From: Roseivirga seohaensis
Lineage (GTDB): Bacteria; Bacteroidota; Bacteroidia; Cytophagales; Cyclobacteriaceae
NCBI RefSeq assembly: GCF_001592945.1
Contig: NZ_LRPB01000045.1
Coordinates: 1 to 64,000 of the forward strand
Direction of reading: 5' to 3'
Length of the DNA stretch: 64,000 bases
Under the pieces are notes generated by a model. That model saw only the letters and a program-made list of their open reading frames with translations, did no database searches and was not told where the DNA came from. The position numbers were made by a program, and so were the translations under genes. Shown here in pieces: positions 45,269 through 53,249 of this stretch. The stretch's first letter is position 1, and every line of letters starts with the position of its first letter.

Positions 45269-45961
45269 TTAAACGTAATCTTTCAGCAAAATTTCTTTGA
45301 GCAATTCCATTCCAGTAGTTGCCTTTTCCTGAATAAAATGATGGTTTGATCTACGGCTAATTTCTGGTTGATGTGGGTCTACAATAAACACAGGCGCATG
45401 ATTACCTACATAATGCACCAAACTGGCGGCAGGATACACCACAAGAGAAGTGCCTACAATCACTAGAATATCGGCTTCTTGGGTAATTTTAGCAGCGATG
45501 TCCATCATGGGTACGGCTTCTCCAAACCAAACAATGTTGGGGCGAAGTTGATGACCTTTCTCGCAAAGATCTCCCAGCTTTAACTCCCAATGATCCATAT
45601 CGTAAATCAAAGATTCATCGGCCACGCTACGGCTCTGAAAAAGCTGACCGTGTAGGTGAATTACTTGGTTTGAACCAGCTTGTTCATGGAAATTGTCTAC
45701 GTTTTGCGTGATGATACTTACCTCGAAATGAGCTTCTAATTCTTTGAGAATTTCATGTGCCCTATTGGGTTTAGCCTCTAAGGCTTGCTTTCTGCGTTGG
45801 TTGTAAAACTCCAATACCAATTCCGGATTTTTGCGCCAAGCTTCGGGTGTGGCTACTTCGCTTACGGAATGGCCTTCCCAAAGTCCGTCTGCATCGCGAA
45901 AGGTTTTTAAACCACTTTCGGCACTTATGCCTGCCCCTGAAAGTACAACTAGCTTTTTCAT
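45269..45961 (-). CDS. Sir2-family NAD-dependent protein deacylase
   Basis: 230 aa. NAD-binding GAGISAESG (9-17), TQNVDNFHEQAG (85-96) and catalytic His104 in HLHG. Tyr53 and Arg56 (EFYNQRR) match the Y-x-x-R pair that makes SIRT5/CobB-type enzymes prefer succinyl and malonyl groups. The zinc module that normally carries four cysteines has only Cys133, so the zinc site looks lost. It removes acyl groups from lysines in the cytoplasm with NAD. It is divergent from a lipoprotein gene across 53 bases. Confidence 0.9.
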   Translation of the reverse strand: MKKLVVLSGAGISAESGLKTFRDADGLWEGHSVSEVATPEAWRKNPELVLEFYNQRRKQALEAKPNRAHEILKELEAHFEVSIITQNVDNFHEQAGSNQVIHLHGQLFQSRSVADESLIYDMDHWELKLGDLCEKGHQLRPNIVWFGEAVPMMDIAAKITQEADILVIVGTSLVVYPAASLVHYVGNHAPVFIVDPHQPEISRRSNHHFIQEKATTGMELLKEILLKDYV

Positions 45962-46014
45962 AGAAATAACTTAACTTTAATCATTCTGAAATTCAAAGTA
46001 ATATTTTTTCTTCT

Positions 46015-47133
46015 ATGAGAGCCATAAGACATACTGCTACCTACTTAATTATTTTTTCTGTTTTTTCATGTAGTGCTGACAAAAAAGAAGCCTTGCTGGA
46101 AGAGGAACCATTGGTCAAAACCATTGAGGTGACTGAATTTCCAGTAACTATTGACCTCAGATCCAATCTAGATTCCGTTCCTATTTCAAGTCCTTTATAT
46201 AAAATAAGGCAGATGATCAGTACGAAAGATCACTTGGTTTTCATGAACTTGGAAGAACCACTTTTTTCTGTCTATGACAATCAAACAGGGGAATACAGAG
46301 GAGCTTTCGGTTTTAAAGGAGAGGGGCCACTTGACTTAGAGTTTAATAACGCTAATGCCAGTAGTTTTAAGAGTTACGGAGATAACTTTCTGATTACTGA
46401 TATGTCACGGATTAGAGTCTTATCGATCGACAAAAAGGAGGGGTCACAATTATTGACAAATGATGATGTTAAGATTTTGGAAAGTAAAAAACGAGCGAAA
46501 GATGCTGGCTTTTTTAATAATGCTTTTTTAGCAAACGACAACATGGTTTTCACCACCGATATGTTTACAAAGAAGCATTTTGTTTATATCGACTTAGAAA
46601 CTGGGGAACAAGGAGATACAATTGATTTTCCTGATTTTCACCCCGAAATACCAGTTGAAGCTTATCATCACTTATATACAAGTCATACTGCACCGAGCCT
46701 CGATAAAAGAAAGTTTGTATTAGCTTATCAGCGTTTTCCAGTCTTAAGAGTTTATGATTTAAAGAAAGGTAGTTATACTCAGATCAATGTAAAGCCCGAA
46801 AATGAGCAAAAAAAGGATATTCAGGCAGACGCTCGAGGAAGAAGCATTCAAGGGTTAGGTATGTTTACCTATTACCAAAAGGTCGTAGTTAGTGAGAAAT
46901 ATATTTATGCTAAACACCAAGAAGGTAGCCTTGAAAGGGTGAATGGTGAGTTCGGGTCAGTGAAACACACTGGTTTAGAGATTCATGTGTTTGACTGGAA
47001 TGGAAACCCGGTTAAAAAGTTACTGCTTCCAGATTGGGTGAATCCCTACACAGTTACCCAAAATGATGAATTCATCTATTTCTTTCACCCAGAAAACGAG
47101 AACTATTTGTACAGAAAATCAATGAAGGATTAA
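46015..47133 (+). CDS. BF3164-like lipoprotein
   Basis: 372 aa with a lipoprotein signal (LIIFSVFSCS, Cys19). The body is a beta-propeller-like sequence (TKDHLVFMNLEEPLFSVYDNQTGEYRG repeated pattern) of the BF3164/TolB-like type found as surface or periplasmic lipoproteins in Bacteroidota. Function unknown. Its TAA stop shares the palindrome TTAA with the stop of the convergent HD gene. Confidence 0.75.
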   Translation: MRAIRHTATYLIIFSVFSCSADKKEALLEEEPLVKTIEVTEFPVTIDLRSNLDSVPISSPLYKIRQMISTKDHLVFMNLEEPLFSVYDNQTGEYRGAFGFKGEGPLDLEFNNANASSFKSYGDNFLITDMSRIRVLSIDKKEGSQLLTNDDVKILESKKRAKDAGFFNNAFLANDNMVFTTDMFTKKHFVYIDLETGEQGDTIDFPDFHPEIPVEAYHHLYTSHTAPSLDKRKFVLAYQRFPVLRVYDLKKGSYTQINVKPENEQKKDIQADARGRSIQGLGMFTYYQKVVVSEKYIYAKHQEGSLERVNGEFGSVKHTGLEIHVFDWNGNPVKKLLLPDWVNPYTVTQNDEFIYFFHPENENYLYRKSMKD

Positions 47134-47669
47134 ATATTCAACTCTTTTCTGTTTTCTTCCAACACCTTGATAATGAATTCAATGTGTTCGGTGAGGCCAA
47201 CGCCTAAGAGTTCAACCCCTTTTTCTATTTCATCGCGCTCTACCTTGGCCGCAAAGCTTTTCTGCTTGAGCTTTTTCTTTACTGATTTAGCTGTTAAACC
47301 CTCAATGCTTTCTGGTCGAACTTGGCAACAGGCAATGGTAAAGCCTGTCAATTCATCGCAGGCGAGTAAGGCTTTGTCCAGTTTGGTTTCATATTCAACG
47401 CCCCATTTGGTGTAGTGGGCAGAAATGGCATGAGCGATTTTCTCTTCACCCATTTCCCTAAGCATATTTACAATTCGATTAGGATGTTCTTCGGGATAAG
47501 CCTCATAATCAGCATCGTGTAACATGCCTGTTATAGCCCATTCCTCAGAATCTTCTCCAAAATGCTTTCCGTAAGCTTCCATTACCAATTCTACACTTCG
47601 GGCGTGACGTAATAGACTTTCCCCTTTGGTCATGGATTCTAGAATGTTTCGTGCTTCTTCTCTGGTCAT
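47130..47669 (-). CDS. HD-domain (HDIG) hydrolase-like protein
   Basis: 179 aa from the ATG at 47669; a TTG at 47711 is less likely. HD-domain metal ligands are visible: LLRHARSVELV (His), GMLHDADYEAYPEEH (His-Asp) and HAISAHYTK. A C-terminal helical part follows. HD phosphohydrolases act on nucleotides or second messengers; the substrate is unknown. It ends inside a shared TTAA with the BF3164-like gene. Confidence 0.85.
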   Translation of the reverse strand: MTREEARNILESMTKGESLLRHARSVELVMEAYGKHFGEDSEEWAITGMLHDADYEAYPEEHPNRIVNMLREMGEEKIAHAISAHYTKWGVEYETKLDKALLACDELTGFTIACCQVRPESIEGLTAKSVKKKLKQKSFAAKVERDEIEKGVELLGVGLTEHIEFIIKVLEENRKELNI

Positions 47670-47730
47670 AGTGTCAAAATACGAGCAAAACCCTGATTTT
47701 AAAAATCGCAATGCAAATAACTAACCTTAG

Positions 47731-47808
47731 CAATTTACCATCACTCTAAGTTTGAATATTGAAAAGGGAAATCGTGAGAGTCTGTCTGTTCGGAGTGGTA
47801 GTCGCTTA
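47731..47808. repeat. dispersed repeat, copy A
   Basis: About 78 bases starting CAATTTACC, with the core GAGAGTCTGTCTGTT, similar to 50731-50807 at about 84% over the first 70 bases by hand alignment. It lies between the HD gene and DUF1648, and its last 3 bases are the DUF1648 stop codon. Confidence 0.85.
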
Positions 47809-48339
47809 CTTAATCTTCGTTTTACCCAGCTTTATGGATTTTATGATGTAGTAGGTCATTGGAATAAAGATCATTCCTAATGTTAAAGGTAAGAACCAAA
47901 CCCCTAAGCCTTCAGCCGTTCCGTTAATATTCTGTATAGTTCTAAATACAATCAGGCTAAAGATTATCACTAACACTAACTTCAACACACGTAATAACCG
48001 GGTAGCCATTGTATAGTTTTTTAGGGCATTTTCTTCAGTTAATACTTCAGTAGGATAGTTAAAAACATGAGGATATTTGTTCAGAATCGTCATGCCAATG
48101 TACAGCACCGAAGCAACGATTGGTAATGTTAACATGTTCCATTTGTTTCCAAAGCCATCTGCTTTTCCAGCTGCATTAAAGTGAATGGGTATGGTTTCAG
48201 GTAAATCCTGAAAATTAATGAATACTAAAACCCAAACTCCAATCAAGATCAGCCAGCCAAAAAGCTCCATGGCAACATCTAAACCCGACAATTTAAGTCT
48301 CAATATTGGGCGATCGTTTTTATCCTTTTTTGAATTCAA
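47806..48339 (-). CDS. DUF1648 membrane protein
   Basis: 177 aa with about four membrane helices. The DUF1648 signature is LPETIPIHFNAAGKADGFGNK (about 51-71) after the first helix. DUF1648 proteins occur with SdpI-like immunity or general membrane functions; the role here is unknown. The likely start is a TTG overlapping the stop of the PETase-like gene (TTGA); no ATG exists until residue 24, which would cut into helix 1. It is co-transcribed with that hydrolase. Its stop lies in repeat copy A. Confidence 0.8.
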   Translation of the reverse strand: MNSKKDKNDRPILRLKLSGLDVAMELFGWLILIGVWVLVFINFQDLPETIPIHFNAAGKADGFGNKWNMLTLPIVASVLYIGMTILNKYPHVFNYPTEVLTEENALKNYTMATRLLRVLKLVLVIIFSLIVFRTIQNINGTAEGLGVWFLPLTLGMIFIPMTYYIIKSIKLGKTKIK

Positions 48340-49196
48340 TTTAAATTACTTTGATGTTTTGAAGCTGTTGAGTTTTGATTAAGTGCATTGGTACTTAGTA
48401 ATTGACTATAACAGCCGTTTCCACGTACAAACAGTTCGAGCCAAGCGTAGGCTACATTACCTAAATCTCCGTTTCCTGTGTTTGGATAAAGCGGAGTAGA
48501 ATGATTTCCTTCTGTAATTTCAAAAAGCATTTTTTTAGTGTTTGAAGGAGTGTAGTCATAATGCACATTCGAATGACTTGCTGGAGGGGCTGTAGGGTCA
48601 ACTTGTCCGCTTAAGATCAATACTGGTGCGGTATGGTTTAAATCCGTTTCCACAAGTGTTTTAGGGTATAACCAGGGTGTTATCGCAATCACGGCTTTCA
48701 CTCTTTTATCGAGCGCTGCGGCTAATTGTGCGCCACCGCCTCCCATAGACCAGCCGCCCACAGCGATGTTTTCAGCGTCTAGCTTATGGAATAAGGGCGA
48801 ATCCGTTCTATTATTTTCTTGTCGAATGGTTTCCATACCATCTAGAAGTGCTTTGGCCCTTAATGCGGGGCTGTCGGTTAGAGCGTTTGTGCCAATTGTC
48901 ATGGTAACATAACCACGTTCGGCAAGGTACCTTGCCCATAAGCTTACAGACCTTTGTGTGGCTTTGTAGCCAGGTACCAATACGATACTTTTTAAATTCC
49001 CTTCGCTATTGGTTGGGAAGTACAAAGTGGCACCATCATAATCATCACCGTTTCGTAATCCATCAGCTTCATACAGTGAATCCAAGGAGAATGGTGTGTA
49101 GGTTGAAACACTTTTTACTGTTATAGATTCGCATTGTCCGTAAACAGAATGCGATAACACACATATTAACAATACTAATAAGGTTCTGACTTTCAT
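48336..49196 (-). CDS. secreted PETase/cutinase-like alpha/beta hydrolase
   Basis: 286 aa with a signal peptide (MKVRTLLVLLICVLSHSVYG). The fold and order match polyester hydrolases: LVPGYKATQRS (oxyanion Tyr77), GGWSMGGGG (nucleophile Ser150, Trp149, Met151), ITPWLYP (Trp175), GQVDPTAPP (Asp200) and EGNHSTP (His232, Ser233). Trp149 and Ser233 correspond to the positions where Ideonella PETase differs from actinobacterial cutinases (Trp159, Ser238). The extra disulfide of PETase is absent. No T9SS C-terminal sorting domain is seen; only three cysteines (12, 22, 262). The natural substrate is unknown; ester or polyester hydrolysis is inferred. ATG start. Confidence 0.85.
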   Translation of the reverse strand: MKVRTLLVLLICVLSHSVYGQCESITVKSVSTYTPFSLDSLYEADGLRNGDDYDGATLYFPTNSEGNLKSIVLVPGYKATQRSVSLWARYLAERGYVTMTIGTNALTDSPALRAKALLDGMETIRQENNRTDSPLFHKLDAENIAVGGWSMGGGGAQLAAALDKRVKAVIAITPWLYPKTLVETDLNHTAPVLILSGQVDPTAPPASHSNVHYDYTPSNTKKMLFEITEGNHSTPLYPNTGNGDLGNVAYAWLELFVRGNGCYSQLLSTNALNQNSTASKHQSNLN

Positions 49197-49563
49197 AATA
49201 GGTGATGGTTAATGGTATTTTTGATTAGGTGTAATGAAGATAAAAATACTTTTTACAAAATTATTTCTGTAGCCATGCTATCCCTCAAATTTTAACCTTT
49301 TTTATTTAAAGGGTAGTCATCACATTCCGTGGCAACCAGACTGATTTTAAAGGAAGTATTTGGGAAGTACATAATTGATTTTGGATGGCAAATATATTGG
49401 ACTTTTTAACCTGTAGCTTCTTTCACCACTAGTGTGGAATTCACTCTACTGTTTTTTATTGATATGTTGATCAAAATCGCATATAGACTTAATTGAGAGG
49501 CCCTTATAGAACTGGCATAGTTCTTTCAAAAGGCTAGGTAACTTTTAATTAAAATATAGAAAC
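49197..49563. other. 367-bp gene-free spacer
   Basis: Between the divergent PETase-like and DUF2383 genes. AT-rich; no ORF or strong hairpin. A -24/-12-like TGGCAT-N5-TTTCA at 49513-49528 lacks the essential GC at -12, so it is not called as a promoter. Confidence 0.6.
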
Positions 49564-50013
49564 ATGAATTATACAGAAAAATTAGTCGACAAATTAAATG
49601 ATGTTTTAAGACGTTCATATGATGCGATTCAAGGGTATGAAAACGCTATTGATGACATGAACGATGCCCAATTGAAAAACTTCTTTAAAAACCAAGTAAT
49701 GGAAAGAACTAGGTTTGCTGGAGAATTGGCTTCTGAAATAACGGCTTTAGGTGGAGAGCCAGTAACTGAGAGCAGCTTTAAAGCAGCTTTACACAGGGCA
49801 TGGATGGATTTGAAATCTTCAATAGCCTCTAATAACGCAGAAAAAGTTTTGCAGGAGTGTATTCGCGGAGAAGAAACGGCTAGTGAAGACTATAAAGACA
49901 TTTTAGAAAGTGATCTTTCGCTTCCGCCAAGTGTAACTAACATGCTAAGAAGCCACAAAGCCAGTATTGACGCAACAGTAGTTAAGCTGAAAATGATGGA
50001 AAAAGTAGCTTAA
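49564..50013 (+). CDS. DUF2383/PA2169-family four-helix-bundle protein
   Basis: 149 aa, all helical, ferritin-like: MNYTEKLVDKLNDVLRRSYDAIQGYENAI in helix 1, EITALGGEPVTESSF between helices, GEETASEDYKDIL in helix 3. PA2169-type proteins are typically stress- or stationary-phase induced; function unclear. It has its own terminator and no operon partner. Confidence 0.86.
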   Translation: MNYTEKLVDKLNDVLRRSYDAIQGYENAIDDMNDAQLKNFFKNQVMERTRFAGELASEITALGGEPVTESSFKAALHRAWMDLKSSIASNNAEKVLQECIRGEETASEDYKDILESDLSLPPSVTNMLRSHKASIDATVVKLKMMEKVA

Positions 50014-50041
50014 GATACTAGAGTAGTTTATTTGTTTAGAG

Positions 50042-50079
50042 CACCGCATTTAGCCTTATAGTTAAATGTGGTGTTTTTT
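50042..50079 (+). terminator. terminator of the DUF2383 gene
   Basis: CACCGCATTTA pairs with TAAATGTGGTG (one G-T wobble), followed by TTTTTTT. Confidence 0.85.
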
Positions 50080-50171
50080 TATACCTAGATATTAGAAAAG
50101 AAAGCACCAAGATCACATAAGATTCTTTGTAGTGATTAGCTTAGAAAAAAAATGTCGTTGAATTGAAAAGG

Positions 50172-50645
50172 TTACATTATAAGAAAGGCTAAATCAGCTA
50201 AGGTAAGGGTCTGCATAACGAAAATTAGTGCACTCATTTTTCTTCCATGGCGATAAGCAAACCCCATAACCACGAGCACAAGCAATGGAAGGATAAGACC
50301 AGAATACCTCCTCAAAGAATCCGTGTGTATACTTTCATCTTCGCTTAGTTGATAGCGATTAACTTCTTTAAATATGCGAGAAAGACGGTAGTTCACAGTA
50401 TCACCTTCATTAACTGTTTTTGCAAAGTCTTCCGACACAGAAAAATCGTGTTGTCCAGTAGTTAGCTTGAATGAATAATGATAGTTCTGGGCGGCATTGT
50501 AATACTGTTGGCGTTCGGCTTGTACTTTTATCACCTGATCTGTAAAGGATTTTCCGGGTAGCATAAAGTCCGTAATAATTACCAAGGCAATCAATATGAA
50601 TAGACTGTATAAAAAGGGGCGCAGCTTAAATGTAGACTTGTTCAT
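50172..50645 (-). CDS. two-helix membrane hypothetical protein
   Basis: 157 aa from the ATG at 50645 (a TTG two codons upstream is less likely). One N-terminal membrane helix (about 10-28), a periplasmic domain of about 85 residues rich in Tyr and Gln, then one or two C-terminal helices (about 115-157). No family recognised. It is monocistronic. Confidence 0.6.
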   Translation of the reverse strand: MNKSTFKLRPFLYSLFILIALVIITDFMLPGKSFTDQVIKVQAERQQYYNAAQNYHYSFKLTTGQHDFSVSEDFAKTVNEGDTVNYRLSRIFKEVNRYQLSEDESIHTDSLRRYSGLILPLLVLVVMGFAYRHGRKMSALIFVMQTLTLADLAFLIM

Positions 50646-50730
50646 TGGCAAGCCCTAAATTAACAAAGCTTTTGGCCTTTGTGACATAATAAGAGAATTG
50701 GTTTTTCACCGCAAAGAACGCAGAATTCTA

Positions 50731-50807
50731 CAATTTACCGTCACTCTGAGGTTGAAGCTTGAAAAGCGAAACCGCGAGAGTCTGTCTGTTTGGAGGGGGA
50801 GTGCTTA
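50731..50807. repeat. dispersed repeat, copy B
   Basis: Second copy of the repeat at 47731, with the shared GAGAGTCTGTCTGTT core. It sits in the spacer after the transketolase terminator, and no ORF crosses it. Confidence 0.85.
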
Positions 50808-50904
50808 GTAATGACGCTTCGAATGAGGTTTGTTTATTTTAGACCTTGGTGTTATTTTGAAACATTGAGATTCTCATAGTTTGACAAATCCTGAAATAAC
50901 AAAG

Positions 50905-50935
50905 CAAAAAAGCCCAATTCTCTCGAATCGGGCTT
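50905..50935 (-). terminator. terminator of the FAH-M23-bcp-tkt operon
   Basis: On the minus strand AAGCCCGATTC and GAATTGGGCTT pair around a 4-base loop and are followed by a T-run. It lies 27 bases after the transketolase stop. Confidence 0.85.
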
Positions 50936-50961
50936 TCAGTATTTTAGGGTTTGAAGTGAAA

Positions 50962-51915
50962 TTATTTTCTCTTCATTACTCTTTTAACGGCTTTCACGAT
51001 GTTTTCAGCATCGATACCGTATTTCTTCATCAATTGCTCTGGCGTTCCACTTTCTCCGAAAGAATCATTCACCGCTACCATTTCTAATGGGGTAGGGAGG
51101 TTAAGCGCTAAAGTCTGTGCTACGCTATCGCCCAAGCCACCGTTCATTTGGTGTTCTTCGGCTGTTACTACACAACCTGTCTTTTTAGCTGATTCAATAA
51201 TCGCTTGAATATCCAAAGGCTTAATGGTGTGAATGTTAATCACTTCCACGCTAATACCTTCCTTGGCCAATACCGCTTCTGCTTCAATGGCTTCCCATAC
51301 CAAATGACCCGTAGCAAAGATGGTTACATCATTTCCTTCAATCATTTTAAGGGCTTTGCCAATTTCGAATTTCTGATCGGCTGGTGTAAATACAGGCACT
51401 TTTGGTCTTCCAAAACGCAAGTAAACAGGGCCTTCGTATTCAGCAATGGCTATGGTGGCCGCTTTGGTTTGGTTATAATCACATGGATTGATCACCGTCA
51501 TGTGCGGTAACATTTTCATCAAACCTATGTCTTCCAAAATCTGGTGCGTTGCACCATCTTCACCCAAAGTTAAGCCTGCGTGAGAAGCACAAATCTTTAC
51601 GTTTTTACCAGAATAGGCAATTGACTGACGGATTTGATCGTAAACACGACCCGTAGAGAAGTTGGCGAAAGTACCTGTAAAAGGAATTTTACCGCCAATG
51701 GTTAAACCAGCTGCTACACCCATCATGTTCGCTTCAGCAATACCTACTTGGAAAAATCTTTCAGGAAATTCATCGATGAAATCCTGCATTTTTAAAGAAC
51801 CCACAAGGTCGGCACAAAGCGCCACCACTTCAGGGTTGGTACGTCCTAATTCCAATAAACCAGCACCGAAGCCAGAACGCGTATCTTTTTGATCTGTATA
51901 TGTAAATTTCGTCAT
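50962..51915 (-). CDS. transketolase C-terminal subunit
   Basis: 317 aa. It carries the pyrimidine-binding and C-terminal domains of transketolase: [45 protein letters not shown] and [11 protein letters not shown]. It must pair with the N-terminal subunit encoded 9 bases upstream to form the thiamine-diphosphate enzyme of the pentose phosphate pathway. Split transketolase is common in Bacteroidota. ATG start; it is last gene of the operon. Confidence 0.93.
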   Translation of the reverse strand: MTKFTYTDQKDTRSGFGAGLLELGRTNPEVVALCADLVGSLKMQDFIDEFPERFFQVGIAEANMMGVAAGLTIGGKIPFTGTFANFSTGRVYDQIRQSIAYSGKNVKICASHAGLTLGEDGATHQILEDIGLMKMLPHMTVINPCDYNQTKAATIAIAEYEGPVYLRFGRPKVPVFTPADQKFEIGKALKMIEGNDVTIFATGHLVWEAIEAEAVLAKEGISVEVINIHTIKPLDIQAIIESAKKTGCVVTAEEHQMNGGLGDSVAQTLALNLPTPLEMVAVNDSFGESGTPEQLMKKYGIDAENIVKAVKRVMKRK

Positions 51916-51924
51916 TGCTGCTTA

Positions 51925-52773
51925 TTAATAGTCTCCAAGGGTTTCTTCTAACTGGGCCAAAGCGGTAGCCAATTGTTCATCGTTTGGCGCTACACCGTGC
52001 CATTTGTGCGACCCCATCATAAAGTCTACACCAGCACCCATTTCGGTTTTCATAAGGTTCACCACTGGTTTTCCTTTACCAGAAAGTGATTTAGCCAAAG
52101 TCATCGCGTTGATTACAGACTTCATGTCGTTACCATCGCTTTCGATCACATCCCAACCAAAGGCCTGCCATTTGGCTTTCAAGTCCTTAAGGTCCATTAC
52201 ATCAGAAGTAGGGCCGTCAATTTGCTGACCGTTATAGTCTACAGTAGCAATAAGATTATCAATTTTGTGGTGAGCTGCATACATTGCTGCTTCCCAAACC
52301 TGACCTTCATCAAGCTCTCCATCGCCCATCAAAACATACACGCGCTTGTCGTCCTTGTTCAGTTTTTTAGCTTGGGCTGCTCCACAGGCTACAGAAAGGC
52401 CTTGGCCTAATGAACCTGATGCTACTCGAATTCCGGGTAAACCTTCTTCAGTAGCAGGGTGGCCCTGAAGCCTAGAGTCCAATTTTCTGAAAGTGGCAAG
52501 TTCGGATACCGGGAAGTAACCGCTGCGGGCCAAAATGCTGTACCAAACTGGAGAAATGTGCCCGTTCGATAAAAAGAACATGTCTTCGTCTCTTCCATCT
52601 GGATCAAATGGCTTTTTGATGTCCATAATGTTGAAGTACAAAGCAGTAAGGAAATCGGTGCATCCTAAAGAACCACCTGGGTGACCAGAGTTCACGGCAT
52701 GTACCATTCGTACAATATCACGCCTTACCTGAGAAGCTGTTTTCTCTAGGGTTTCAATACTAGGTTTATTCAC
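51925..52773 (-). CDS. transketolase N-terminal subunit
   Basis: 282 aa from a GTG start. The thiamine-diphosphate motif is MGDGELDEGQVWEAAMYAAHHKIDNLIATVDYNGQQ (GDG ... N), and the N-terminal SGHPGGSLGCTDFLTAL is typical. It forms the active site together with the C-terminal subunit. It begins 24 bases after bcp in the same operon. Confidence 0.93.
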   Translation of the reverse strand: MNKPSIETLEKTASQVRRDIVRMVHAVNSGHPGGSLGCTDFLTALYFNIMDIKKPFDPDGRDEDMFFLSNGHISPVWYSILARSGYFPVSELATFRKLDSRLQGHPATEEGLPGIRVASGSLGQGLSVACGAAQAKKLNKDDKRVYVLMGDGELDEGQVWEAAMYAAHHKIDNLIATVDYNGQQIDGPTSDVMDLKDLKAKWQAFGWDVIESDGNDMKSVINAMTLAKSLSGKGKPVVNLMKTEMGAGVDFMMGSHKWHGVAPNDEQLATALAQLEETLGDY

Positions 52774-52797
52774 GCTGTATTTATGATTGGTTAAAAA

Positions 52798-53247
52798 TTA
52801 TTTCAATATCTGAGCGGTGTGGTCTTTGGTTTTTACTTTCGAAATCACCTCTTCAATCACTCCGTTTTCATCAATTAAAAATGTTGTGCGGGCGGTTCCC
52901 ATATAAGTTCTGCCATACATCGATTTTTCTACCCAAGTTCCAAACTGCTCATGAATGCTTTTGTCTTCATCGGCAATTAGCGGAAATGGAAGTGCGAATT
53001 TATTAATAAAATTTTGATGCTTCTTTGCCGAATCCGAACTAATCCCAACAATTGCGTATCCGGCCTCTAAAAGGGCATTATAATTATCTCTAAGGTTGCA
53101 TGCTTCTGCTGTGCAGCCGGGGGTGTTGTCTTTTGGGTAGAAGAACAGAACTAATTTCTTTCCAGCAAAGTCAGAAAGCTTAATTGGGTTACTATCTTGA
53201 TCAATTCCTTCAAAATTTGGGGCTTTATCGCCTGCTTGTAATGCCAT
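52798..53247 (-). CDS. bcp: thiol peroxidase, bacterioferritin comigratory type
   Basis: 149 aa. Peroxiredoxin motif FFYPKDNTPGCTAEACNLRD with peroxidatic Cys45 and resolving Cys50 spaced C-x4-C, the alpha2 type of BCP/PrxQ. It reduces hydrogen and organic peroxides with thioredoxin in the cytoplasm. Begins 2 bases after the M23 gene. Confidence 0.95.
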   Translation of the reverse strand: MALQAGDKAPNFEGIDQDSNPIKLSDFAGKKLVLFFYPKDNTPGCTAEACNLRDNYNALLEAGYAIVGISSDSAKKHQNFINKFALPFPLIADEDKSIHEQFGTWVEKSMYGRTYMGTARTTFLIDENGVIEEVISKVKTKDHTAQILK

Positions 53248-53249
53248 GA

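Noticed and set aside
48932-49126. 64-aa ORF antisense to the PETase-like gene
   Set aside because: A shadow of the real gene with no protein-like pattern.
49513-49528. sigma-54 promoter before the DUF2383 gene
   Set aside because: TGGCAT-N5-TTTCA lacks the essential GC at -12.
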